Under the pieces are notes generated by a model. The model was not told the DNA's origin and made no database searches. It worked only from the letters and a program-made list of their open reading frames with translations. A stretch of DNA of 64,000 nt from contig RDZE01000015.1 of the NCBI GenBank assembly GCA_004293905.1, positions 186,001-250,000 on the forward strand, in the 5' to 3' direction. The DNA comes from Cytophagales bacterium (GTDB lineage: Bacteria; Bacteroidota; Bacteroidia; Cytophagales; Microscillaceae). The position numbers and the translations under genes were made by a program. Of the stretch, positions 1 through 7,369 are shown one piece after another. The stretch's first letter is position 1. Every line of letters begins with the position of its first letter.

Positions 1-792
1 TACCATGCAACCGTAGAGCTCGGCATGAACATAGGACAACTCATGAAACTCTCCCCTTCTTTTGTTTCTGTTACTTATGGCGCAGGCGGCTCCACACAAA
101 ACTCTTCGTTTGATTTATCTGACTTCTTGCAAAATAACATTGGTTGGACTACAATGGCGCATTACACCTGTGTAGGAGCTAATAGAGAAAAAATAACACA
201 AGATTTAGAACTATTATACCAAAAAAATATACGCAACCTTATGCTCTTGCGCGGCGACCCGCCCAAAGGAAGCACACACTTTCCTACCAATACAGATGGT
301 TTTAATCACGGTAGCGATTTAGTCGCTTTTGTCAATGCACAAAAAAGATTTTCTATCGGGGCAGGTGCTTATCCTGAGGGGCACGTAGAAGCGAGTAGCT
401 TGGAAGAAGACATCAGACACCTAAACACGAAAGTAAAAGCAGGTGCAGACTTTTTGGTAACACAAATGTTTTTTGACAACCAATACTACTTCGATTTTGC
501 AGAAAAAACAAAAACATTAGGAATACAATGCCCCATCGTAGCAGGTATTATCCCTATTATCAATTTCAAACAAATACAACGCTTTGCAGAACTCAGCGGG
601 GCAAAAATTCCCGAAACCATCATAGAACAATTGGCACCCTACCAACACGATGAGAAAAAAATGTATCAAATCGGGGTAGACATTGCCATCGCTCAATGCA
701 AAGACCTTTTAGCCAAAGGCGCACCCGGAATACACTTTTATACGCTCAATAAATCAACGGCTACAGTAGATATATTTGAATCTTTGAACTAA
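1..792 (+). CDS. metF: 5,10-methylenetetrahydrofolate reductase, 5' end outside window
   Basis: The reading frame is open from base 1, so the N-terminus (with the family's early catalytic Glu motif) lies before the window; the ATG at 25 is internal. The visible part has the family signatures FVSVTYGAGG just after the start, LRGDPP, an AYPEGH motif, a DFLVTQMFFD strand and PIVAGIIPI. MetF reduces methylene-THF to methyl-THF with FAD, feeding methionine synthesis in the cytosol. The gene stops 20 bp before a Ser/Thr kinase gene on the same strand and probably heads or shares a transcript with it. The identification is firm; only the upstream extent is unknown. Confidence 0.95.
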   Translation, partial: YHATVELGMNIGQLMKLSPSFVSVTYGAGGSTQNSSFDLSDFLQNNIGWTTMAHYTCVGANREKITQDLELLYQKNIRNLMLLRGDPPKGSTHFPTNTDGFNHGSDLVAFVNAQKRFSIGAGAYPEGHVEASSLEEDIRHLNTKVKAGADFLVTQMFFDNQYYFDFAEKTKTLGIQCPIVAGIIPIINFKQIQRFAELSGAKIPETIIEQLAPYQHDEKKMYQIGVDIAIAQCKDLLAKGAPGIHFYTLNKSTATVDIFESLN

Positions 793-812
793 AAAATTAT
801 CCTTCAAAAACC

Positions 813-2423
813 ATGATAGGCGAAAAAGTCATTAATTATCAGATAGAAGCCCTCATCGGACAAGGCGGAATGGGCAACGTATACAAAGCCATTCATACTC
901 AATTAGGGCGCGAAGTAGCCATCAAAGTATTGTCGCCTACCCTTACTGAAAATGAAGACGTAAAACAACGTTTCCGAAACGAAGCCGCAACACTCTCCCA
1001 ATTACAACATCTCAATATCGTAGCTCTTTATGATTATTTAGAAGATGAAAGAGGGCTGTTCCTTATCATGGAGTACGTCAAAGGCAACCCCTTAGACCAA
1101 TATGTCAAACAAATCTCAGGACCTATTCCGGAAGAAAAATTGATTCCTATTTTCGTGCAGATTTTAAATGCAATGGAGTATGCACACCAAAAAGGAATAG
1201 TTCACCGCGACATGAAGCCCGCAAACATACTGCTCAACGAGGAAGGAAATGTCAAAATATTAGACTTCGGTATTGCCAAAATATTACAACCACAGTTTCT
1301 TCAACAAACACAAGCAGGAACTAAAGTAGGGACTGTGCTTTATATGAGCCCCGAACAAGTGCAAGGTAAAAATATAGATGCCAGAAGTGATATTTATGCA
1401 CTTGGGCTCACATTGTTCGAGTTGCTCACCGCAAAACTCCCCTATGATGAAGCACAAATGACTGATTTTCAGGTATATGAAAAAATAATCAAAGAACCGC
1501 TTCCACACCCCAATACTTTGTACCCGGCTGTATCAGACAGAATGCATCAAATCATTCAAAAAGCAACAGCCAAAAACCCTGATGACCGTTTCAATAACTG
1601 CAATGCCTTTAAAGAAGCACTACTCAATCCAAACTTCCAATATACTTCTTCTAATGTTATTGCTAATGTGCAAAACAACGAAACAAACAACAGATTAACA
1701 CAACTTGTCATTAAGGAAACACAAAAGACCACACAAAAGACAACCCAAAAAGTGCGTCCCCCTTATGTGAGTTATGCCATCTTCGGAATTTTGGGTATAG
1801 TAAGCATCATACTCATTTGGAACTTTTTTGGCAGCAAAACACCCTCACAAAAAGAGACAACCATCATTGCTGAAAACAACGAAAATAGCAATGAAAACGA
1901 AAATAGCAATGCCAACAAAGACAAAGAAAAAAGCAAAGATGCTGAAGAAAAAAGCCCCGAAGAACTCCTAAGCGATAGCCTCAACAAGGAAATACAAAAG
2001 AGAGAAAAATCTATCAAGGCTTACGAAGAAAAACGAAAAAAAGACCTGCTCAATGGCATTGTCGTAGATGCGCAATTTGAAGGCAACGAATTAGGGGAAT
2101 ACAGCGTACAAGTTACGGTAGTAAATCTACGCAAAGACGCACAATACGAAAATGTATCATTTTTGCTTACCTATTTCGATGACAAAGGTGAAAAAGTAGA
2201 AGAATACGAACATAAATATGGCACCCTAAAAGAAGGAAAAACAGAATCTATTAGCATCAAAAGAAGCATAGAAGCCAGTAAATTCACTTGTAAACTCAAA
2301 GAAGCCGATGTAGTAGACAGCAACCCACCCGAACTTCCCGACTCTTTGCAAAAGAAACAAGATGAAATAAAAGACCTCAAAAAGCAGCTCAAAAAAATTA
2401 ACGAAAAAGAAAACAAAGAATAA
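813..2423 (+). CDS. Membrane-anchored Ser/Thr protein kinase (PknB-like)
   Basis: The 536-residue protein starts with a complete Hanks-type kinase domain: Gly loop GQGGMG at 16-21, ATP-binding Lys in VAIKVL (38), catalytic HRDMKPAN at 131-138, DFG at 151-153 and SPE at 179-181. A low-complexity linker leads to one transmembrane helix (about 319-339), then an acidic/Lys-rich coiled region and a small beta-rich domain resembling the FxLYD type (about 415-500), ending in another coiled stretch. The kinase should sit in the cytosol with the C-terminus outside the membrane as a possible sensor. It lies 9 bp before a sigma-54 activator that lacks a receiver domain, so it may control that protein; this is inference. 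Confidence 0.92.
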   Translation: MIGEKVINYQIEALIGQGGMGNVYKAIHTQLGREVAIKVLSPTLTENEDVKQRFRNEAATLSQLQHLNIVALYDYLEDERGLFLIMEYVKGNPLDQYVKQISGPIPEEKLIPIFVQILNAMEYAHQKGIVHRDMKPANILLNEEGNVKILDFGIAKILQPQFLQQTQAGTKVGTVLYMSPEQVQGKNIDARSDIYALGLTLFELLTAKLPYDEAQMTDFQVYEKIIKEPLPHPNTLYPAVSDRMHQIIQKATAKNPDDRFNNCNAFKEALLNPNFQYTSSNVIANVQNNETNNRLTQLVIKETQKTTQKTTQKVRPPYVSYAIFGILGIVSIILIWNFFGSKTPSQKETTIIAENNENSNENENSNANKDKEKSKDAEEKSPEELLSDSLNKEIQKREKSIKAYEEKRKKDLLNGIVVDAQFEGNELGEYSVQVTVVNLRKDAQYENVSFLLTYFDDKGEKVEEYEHKYGTLKEGKTESISIKRSIEASKFTCKLKEADVVDSNPPELPDSLQKKQDEIKDLKKQLKKINEKENKE

Positions 2424-2432
2424 AACAATCAT

Positions 2433-3731
2433 TTGATAGACCCAGCAGACATACAAAACATCAAACAAAGGTTTGGCATCGTAGGCAATGCCCAAATACT
2501 GAACTATGCCATACAAATAGCTATGCAAGTAGCTCCCACAGAGCTCAATGTACTCATTACAGGCGAAAATGGCACAGGGAAAGAATCTTTTTCAAAGATT
2601 ATACACCAACTAAGCACCCGCAAACACGGACAATTCATCGCACTTAATTGCGGCGCAATACCCGAAGGTACTATCTATTCCGAATTATTTGGGCACGAAA
2701 AAGGAGCTTTTACAGGTGCGGTAGAAGCCAAAAAAGGTTATTTTGAAGTAACAGACGGTGGCACTATTTTCTTAGATGAAATAGGCGAAATGCCTATGGA
2801 AGCGCAAGCCATGCTACTAAGAGTTTTAGAAAGTGGCGAATTTATAAGAATGGGCTCTACCAAAGTAGCCAAAACCAATGTAAGAGTTATTGCTGCTACC
2901 AATGTAAAACTTCAACAAGCTATCGAAAACAAAAAATTCCGCGAAGACCTCTACTACCGCCTCAGCACCGTACCCATCTATGTACCCCCTTTGCGTGAGC
3001 GAGGCAATGATATTTTGCTCTTATTCAGAAAATTTGCTACTGATTTTTCTGAAAAATACCGCGTAGACCCCATCAAACTTCCCCCCGAAGCCGCTCAGCT
3101 ACTACTCAATTATAGTTTTCCCGGAAATGTAAGACAGTTAAAAAACATCACTGAGCAAATATCTCTCATAGAGTATAACCGCGAAATCAATGCAGAAACA
3201 CTCCAAAAATACCTGCCCAAAATACCAACCAACCAACATAACAGGACTCCCATACTAAGCTACGAAAGCCAAGAAAACAGCAATAACTTCTCAGAAAGAG
3301 AAATTTTCTACCGCTTTTTAGTAGATATGAAAAAAGATGTCAATGAACTCAAAAAGTTATTTTTGCAAGTATTACAAAAGGAAAATATCAATTGGCAAGA
3401 CCTCATGCACAATCATAGCGAGCTTTTTGATGAAGTAAACCCCGAAGAGTTTATAAGTAAAACCCCTACCCTACTCCCCGAACCGCCCAACTACGAAAAA
3501 ACAACCAACGTAATTAATCTTGATGAGAACGCCACAATCAATACTCAAGATATTCAACACGAAGAAGCCGAAGAAGATACCCTCTCGCTTGAGGAGCAGG
3601 AAAAAGAACTTATCTTGAAAGCACTGCGCAAAAATAAAAACAGAAGAAAGCAAACTGCACGTGATTTAGGCATTTCTGAAAGAACCCTTTACCGAAAACT
3701 CAAACAATATGATTTGGAAGATATTGAGTAA
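2433..3731 (+). CDS. Sigma-54-dependent transcriptional activator without receiver domain
   Basis: The 432-residue protein begins almost directly with the AAA+ sigma-54 interaction domain: Walker A GENGTGKE at 44-51, intact GAFTGA loop at 91-96, Walker B TIFLDE at 111-116 and arginine-finger region FREDLYYRL at 169-177. A Fis-type helix-turn-helix closes the protein (about 404-428, QTARDLGISERTLYRKL). There is no N-terminal receiver or GAF domain, so control must come from a partner or from phosphorylation elsewhere. The start is a TTG, because no ATG precedes the AAA+ domain in frame. It overlaps the next gene by 23 bp. The upstream kinase is the obvious candidate regulator. Confidence 0.92.
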   Translation: MIDPADIQNIKQRFGIVGNAQILNYAIQIAMQVAPTELNVLITGENGTGKESFSKIIHQLSTRKHGQFIALNCGAIPEGTIYSELFGHEKGAFTGAVEAKKGYFEVTDGGTIFLDEIGEMPMEAQAMLLRVLESGEFIRMGSTKVAKTNVRVIAATNVKLQQAIENKKFREDLYYRLSTVPIYVPPLRERGNDILLLFRKFATDFSEKYRVDPIKLPPEAAQLLLNYSFPGNVRQLKNITEQISLIEYNREINAETLQKYLPKIPTNQHNRTPILSYESQENSNNFSEREIFYRFLVDMKKDVNELKKLFLQVLQKENINWQDLMHNHSELFDEVNPEEFISKTPTLLPEPPNYEKTTNVINLDENATINTQDIQHEEAEEDTLSLEEQEKELILKALRKNKNRRKQTARDLGISERTLYRKLKQYDLEDIE

Positions 3732-4224
3732 AATTACTTTTGGAGTATTGATAATGAGCTTATTAGGCGCATGCAAAATCAATTACTCTTTTACAGGCTA
3801 CAATACCACTGCCGAAACTTTGTATGTGGGCAGTTTCTATAACATAGCTGGGCAAGGACCCGCCACTTTGGGCTATAATTTTACGGAAAGGCTTAAAGAA
3901 TACTATCAACAAAACTCCCCACTGCAAATAGTCAATAATCAAGGAGAAGCAGACCTTGTTATTGAAGGGGCTATAGTCGGTTTTACAGTTACCCCTATAG
4001 CCGCTACAGGCAACGACCAAACCGCTTTCAACCGCCTCACTATCACAGTCAATGTAGATTACAAAAATTTTAAAGAAGAAAACAAAGACTTTAAACAGTC
4101 GTTCTCTTTCTATGCCGATTTCGAACAACGGCAAACACTCACACAAGTACAAGATGAACTCAGTAATCGTATTTTTGAACAAATAGCCTTTGATATTTTT
4201 AATAAAACCGTAGCCGATTGGTAA
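3709..4224 (+). CDS. lptE: LptE-like LPS-assembly lipoprotein
   Basis: The 171-residue protein has a lipoprotein signal with lipobox LGAC (Cys22), followed by the pattern seen in Bacteroidota LptE: YSFTGYN right after the signal, a strand around AETLYVGSF, and a TERLKEYYQ helix before a DLVIEGAI strand. LptE works with LptD to insert LPS into the outer membrane. The ATG lies inside the end of the sigma-54 activator gene (23 bp overlap in another frame) and the stop is 6 bp before nuoH, so it is translated from the same transcript. Placement with a kinase and regulator suggests envelope-linked control, which is inference. Confidence 0.82.
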   Translation: MIWKILSKITFGVLIMSLLGACKINYSFTGYNTTAETLYVGSFYNIAGQGPATLGYNFTERLKEYYQQNSPLQIVNNQGEADLVIEGAIVGFTVTPIAATGNDQTAFNRLTITVNVDYKNFKEENKDFKQSFSFYADFEQRQTLTQVQDELSNRIFEQIAFDIFNKTVADW

Positions 4225-4230
4225 CTATTT

Positions 4231-5337
4231 ATGTGGATAAGCGCACTCATTCTTCTTCCTTTTCTCATTGTCTTTGGTTTGGCTGCTGTCTATGCCGAAA
4301 GAAAAGTAGCGGGTTTTGTTCAAGACCGCTTAGGACCAAGCGAAGTAGGAAAATATGGCTTATTGCAAACCATTGCCGATATTCTTAAACTGATTCAGAA
4401 AGAAATTATCATTCCTAAAGGGGTAGATGCATTTCTGTTCCGATTAGCACCTATCATTGTATTCACTTCGGTTTTTGCAGGTTTTGCCATCTTGCCACTT
4501 TCTCCTATGCTTATGGGTGCTGGGCTTACTACAGGCATTTTTTATGCACTTGCTATCATTTCTTTAGATATCGTAGGGCTTTTGATGGCGGGTTGGGCTT
4601 CTAATAATAAATATTCTATCTTAGGAGCACTCAGGGCGGTTGCGCAAATCATCTCTTATGAAATTCCGATTGGCTTGGTTGTGCTTTCGGTCGTGATTAT
4701 CAGTCAAAGTTTAGACCTGCAAACTATCAACTACCAACAAGGCATTCATATTGCTTCGCTCATTGGCGGAGAGAGTGAAAAAAACTTCTTGTTTGGCATC
4801 GCTGCAACGGGCATCGAAACCACACAAATAGGTGGATTTCTTACTTGGAACGTATTCAGAATGCCCTTTTTATGGGTAGGTTTTATCATCTTTTTCATCG
4901 CTACTTTAGCCGAGTCTAACCGTGCTCCTTTTGACATTCCAGAAGCAGAATCGGAACTCATTGGTGGGTTTCATACCGAATACAGCGGAATGTTGTTTGC
5001 AATATTTATGTTAGCGGAATACGGAATGATGTTGTTATCAGCTTTTTTGGCGGCTATTTTGTTTTTTGGCGGTTGGAATACGCCTTTGCCCAATATTGGA
5101 AACATTTCTTTAGCTACTTGGACAAGTGGAGCACCTAATACGATTTATGGAGAAATTACGGGGTTCTTTTGGCTATTGTGCAAAGTCTTTTTGATTATCT
5201 TCTTGCAAATGTGGGTGCGTTGGACATACCCACGCCTTCGCGCAGACCACCTTTTTTATCTTTGTTGGAAAGTATTAGTCCCTTTTTCTTTAGTACTGAT
5301 TCTTTTGAGTAGTGTCTGGAAATTGTGGAGTTTCTAA
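4231..5337 (+). CDS. nuoH: NADH-quinone oxidoreductase subunit H
   Basis: The 368-residue multi-pass membrane protein carries the highly conserved NuoH signatures: AERKVAGFVQDRLGP near the N-terminus, the quinone-site segment with ESNRAPFD and PEAESELIGGFHTEYS, and the cytosolic end motif WVRWTYPRLR. NuoH joins the hydrophilic arm to the proton-pumping arm of complex I and forms part of the quinone pocket. Length and motifs are normal. What is odd is its place: no other nuo gene is adjacent, and it instead ends the metF-kinase-activator-lptE run. The rest of complex I must be elsewhere in the genome. Confidence 0.97.
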   Translation: MWISALILLPFLIVFGLAAVYAERKVAGFVQDRLGPSEVGKYGLLQTIADILKLIQKEIIIPKGVDAFLFRLAPIIVFTSVFAGFAILPLSPMLMGAGLTTGIFYALAIISLDIVGLLMAGWASNNKYSILGALRAVAQIISYEIPIGLVVLSVVIISQSLDLQTINYQQGIHIASLIGGESEKNFLFGIAATGIETTQIGGFLTWNVFRMPFLWVGFIIFFIATLAESNRAPFDIPEAESELIGGFHTEYSGMLFAIFMLAEYGMMLLSAFLAAILFFGGWNTPLPNIGNISLATWTSGAPNTIYGEITGFFWLLCKVFLIIFLQMWVRWTYPRLRADHLFYLCWKVLVPFSLVLILLSSVWKLWSF

Positions 5338-5372
5338 AAAAAAGTGGCGGCGACTCTAACCTTGTCGCCGCC
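5336..5372 (-). terminator. Rho-independent terminator of the RNA locus
   Basis: A perfect 9-bp GC-rich stem (5346-5354 with 5364-5372, GGCGGCGAC against GTCGCCGCC) with a 9-base loop is followed, in the minus-strand direction, by a run of eight T. It ends the transcript that carries the tRNA-Gly and touches the 3' end of nuoH on the other strand. Confidence 0.9.
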
Positions 5373-5375
5373 TGT

Positions 5376-5447
5376 CAATCCCAACAAGAATCGAACTCGT
5401 TATTCCAGCATGGCAGGCTGGTGTGCTAACCATTACACCATGGGATT
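5376..5447 (-). tRNA. tRNA-Gly (anticodon GCC), atypical acceptor stem
   Basis: A full cloverleaf can be drawn on the minus strand: acceptor AATCCCA with TGGGATT (7 bp), D stem GTGT/GCAC, anticodon stem CCAGC/GCTGG around loop CTGCCAT (anticodon GCC, U33 present), 4-base variable loop, and T stem ACGAG/CTTGT around TTCGATT. CCA is not encoded. The acceptor starts A1-U72, A2-U71 and the discriminator is G, whereas bacterial tRNA-Gly normally has G1-C72, C2-G71 and U73. So it folds well but lacks the usual GlyRS identity elements. It lies between the permuted tRNA-like gene and the terminator, in one transcript. It could be a specialised or decaying tRNA. Confidence 0.75.
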
Positions 5448-5496
5448 AGGTGTTTTTTATCATTTTTCTTTCCCTCCATACTACTTATTATATGCC

Positions 5497-5588
5497 ACCC
5501 TTGCTCTGCCACTGAGCTACAGCCCGAAATAGTGATTTTTATCGGTAAAAAAGTCGGGCTGAAGGGAATCGAACCCTTGCACTAGGCT
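5497..5588 (-). tRNA. Permuted tRNA-like gene: 3' half encoded before 5' half
   Basis: Reading the minus strand, 5588-5554 gives tRNA positions 39-73: AGCCT, variable AGTGC, T arm AAGGG-TTCGATT-CCCTT, acceptor 3' strand CAGCCCG and A73. After a 27-base linker (5553-5527), 5526-5497 gives positions 1-31: acceptor CGGGCTG (pairs 7 of 7 with the upstream strand), U8, A9, D arm GCTC-AGTGGCA-GAGC, A26 and AGGGT. AGGGT pairs with AGCCT except for one G-G. Core features fit a real tRNA: U8, A14, G15 facing C48, G18G19, T54-A58. No second copy of either half lies nearby. The anticodon loop cannot be assembled with confidence, so the amino acid is unknown. A pair of half-deleted tandem tRNA copies is the main alternative. 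Confidence 0.6.
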
Positions 5589-5749
5589 TTTCATAGTACT
5601 TTAAGAAACAAAAACTAATCAAACTAAGTCTCAGAGCGAAAGACTATGGCTGATTTTTATGTTTGAGTATACAAACAATGAGTTTCATAGATGCATACCA
5701 AGACATAAAATGATGATACTAATAAGATAAATCTAAAGCTATACTCTGT
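5589..5749 (-). other. Transcribed leader upstream of the permuted tRNA-like gene
   Basis: About 160 bases separate the predicted start site near 5748 from the first tRNA-like half, unusually long for a tRNA operon. They hold a 6-bp hairpin TGTTTG/CAAACA (near 5655-5675) and a 5-bp hairpin AGTCT/AGACT (near 5625-5645), but no convincing reading frame and no tmRNA tag sequence. A hairpin GTACTA/TAGTGC (5579-5600) overlaps the first half and competes with the anticodon-stem pairing. Confidence 0.4.
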
Positions 5750-5753
5750 GCGA

Positions 5754-5786
5754 CAAAGATACAAAATAAATTTATTTTTAAACAAC
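5754..5786 (-). promoter_or_regulatory. Bacteroidota-type promoter of the RNA locus
   Basis: On the minus strand TATCTTTG (5761-5754) matches the -7 consensus TAnnTTTG, with a TTG 21 bases upstream as a -33 element. Transcription should start near 5748 and run through the permuted tRNA-like gene and tRNA-Gly to the terminator at 5336-5372. Confidence 0.7.
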
Positions 5787-5870
5787 CATTGCCCCTTTCC
5801 TACGTTAATCAACTATGGTATAATTTTAGTTATTTATACATTTTATATTCACTTAACATAAATTATTTTT

Positions 5871-7286
5871 ATGCAAAAAAAATTACTCTTTACACTGATT
5901 ATTTTTAGCTGTGTATCTTTGAGTTCGTGGCGTGCATTTGCCCAAGCACCTTCTATCATACAACAAGATAGTGCCAATGTACTACGCCTACCGTTTGGTT
6001 TTACTTCAATAGGTGAGGAAAGTTTTATCGGTTTTCGCTTACAACCTGAGTTGGCTTTCGGAAAAATGGGAGTTGGCTTAGATGTACCCTTGCTTTTCAG
6101 CACACAAGATGGCTCTTTCCGCACACAAGAGTTTCAAGATGGGCTTACAGGGGTATTGCGTATGGTAAGATACTTCCGATATGGTCAGAAAAAACGCGAC
6201 AAAGTGTATTTTCGCATTGGCGACCTTACAGGTTCTTACTTGGGAACAGGTATTTTGATGAACAATTACACCAACTCACCAAGTTTTGAAAGACGCAAAG
6301 TAGGGATTACTTTTGATGTCCGCCCTACTGATATTTTTGGTATAGAGGGTACTTATAGCGATTTCAGAGGGTTTAACCTTTTGGCAATTCGCCCTTATTT
6401 CCGCCCTTTAGCCACTACTGACATTCCTATTTTGAAAACATTGGAAATTGGCGGTAGCTTTGTTACAGATTATACTCCCGAAGCTGTTGCCGCTAATGGC
6501 GAATTGGCTTCTACACGTTTTGTGAAGAAAGGTATGAATGCCTTTGGAGGAGATATTTCGCTTACTGTGTTGAGTAATAGTTTTATTGATGTACGTATCT
6601 TTGGTCAGTATTCAGTATTGGCAAAAAGCGATACTTTGAACAACTATTTCAACCGTGAAATAGCCGATTCATTGGCGGCAGGTCGTCCTATCAGAGGGGC
6701 TTTGTCTGATGGCTATGATGCAGGTACGGGTTTGAGTTTAGGAGCTTCGGCGCGTATTAATTTCATTGCTGATATTTTCAATTTAGAGGCTCGCTTAGAA
6801 CGCCTTTGGTACAGCGACCACTTCTTGCCTCAGTTCTTCGATGCTGTTTATGAAATAGACAAAGATGCTAAAATGCTTGCTTTGGGACGTGCAAAAGGTA
6901 TCAATGGCATTTATGGCTCCTTATCGGCTGTGTTTTTAAACAAAGTAAAAGTAACAGGAGGTTTGCAAATTCCTGATGTGGTAACGGCTGAAACACCTGC
7001 ATTTTTCTTTATGAATTTAGATGCTAAAGATTTTATTCCTAAAATTATGGTTACGGGCAATTATGTAAAAGGGGGTATCACAAACTTAGAAGATGCTTTC
7101 ACCTTTGATAATCGCTCTTTGGCAAATTTAAGAGTTGCTTATCGCCTCAATAAATACTTGGTGGTAGGGGCTGATTATCGTTGGACATTTGCCAAAGTAA
7201 ATGAAAACGGCGTAGAGCGTTTCCAAGCTACGAGCATGGTAATGCCTTATGTTGGATTGGATTATCCTTTGAATTTTGGCAGATAA
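5871..7286 (+). CDS. Secreted, probable outer-membrane beta-barrel protein
   Basis: The 471-residue protein has a clear signal peptide (cleavage after AFA, residue 24). The mature part is dominated by alternating strands rich in Gly, Phe, Tyr and Arg, such as FGFTSIGEESFIGFRLQPEL, and ends with an aromatic strand and Phe-Gly-Arg, as outer-membrane barrels do. No enzymatic motif is visible. It stands alone: the RNA locus is divergent upstream and a strong bidirectional terminator follows. I recognise no named family; a conserved Bacteroidota porin-like protein is the best description. Confidence 0.7.
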   Translation: MQKKLLFTLIIFSCVSLSSWRAFAQAPSIIQQDSANVLRLPFGFTSIGEESFIGFRLQPELAFGKMGVGLDVPLLFSTQDGSFRTQEFQDGLTGVLRMVRYFRYGQKKRDKVYFRIGDLTGSYLGTGILMNNYTNSPSFERRKVGITFDVRPTDIFGIEGTYSDFRGFNLLAIRPYFRPLATTDIPILKTLEIGGSFVTDYTPEAVAANGELASTRFVKKGMNAFGGDISLTVLSNSFIDVRIFGQYSVLAKSDTLNNYFNREIADSLAAGRPIRGALSDGYDAGTGLSLGASARINFIADIFNLEARLERLWYSDHFLPQFFDAVYEIDKDAKMLALGRAKGINGIYGSLSAVFLNKVKVTGGLQIPDVVTAETPAFFFMNLDAKDFIPKIMVTGNYVKGGITNLEDAFTFDNRSLANLRVAYRLNKYLVVGADYRWTFAKVNENGVERFQATSMVMPYVGLDYPLNFGR

Positions 7287-7303
7287 TTGTATTCCTTATA
7301 TTT

Positions 7304-7343
7304 AAAAAAAGCGTTGTTCTTTATAGTAAGAACAACGCTTTTT
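7304..7343. terminator. Bidirectional terminator
   Basis: A perfect 15-bp inverted repeat with A/T flanks (AAAAAGCGTTGTTCT and its complement, loop of 8) lies between two convergent genes and has a T run on either strand. Confidence 0.9.
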
Positions 7344-7369
7344 GTTTATGACCAAAATAGTTGATTGCT

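Noticed and set aside
5457-5600. Group I intron in a permuted intron-exon order
   Set aside because: No P1 guide pairing to the AGGGT end and no recognisable P7 core sequences; the available flanks are too short.
5497-5749. Permuted tmRNA (two-piece ssrA)
   Set aside because: The 5' half has a full canonical D arm, which tmRNA lacks, and no tag reading frame with a plausible ending lies in either part.
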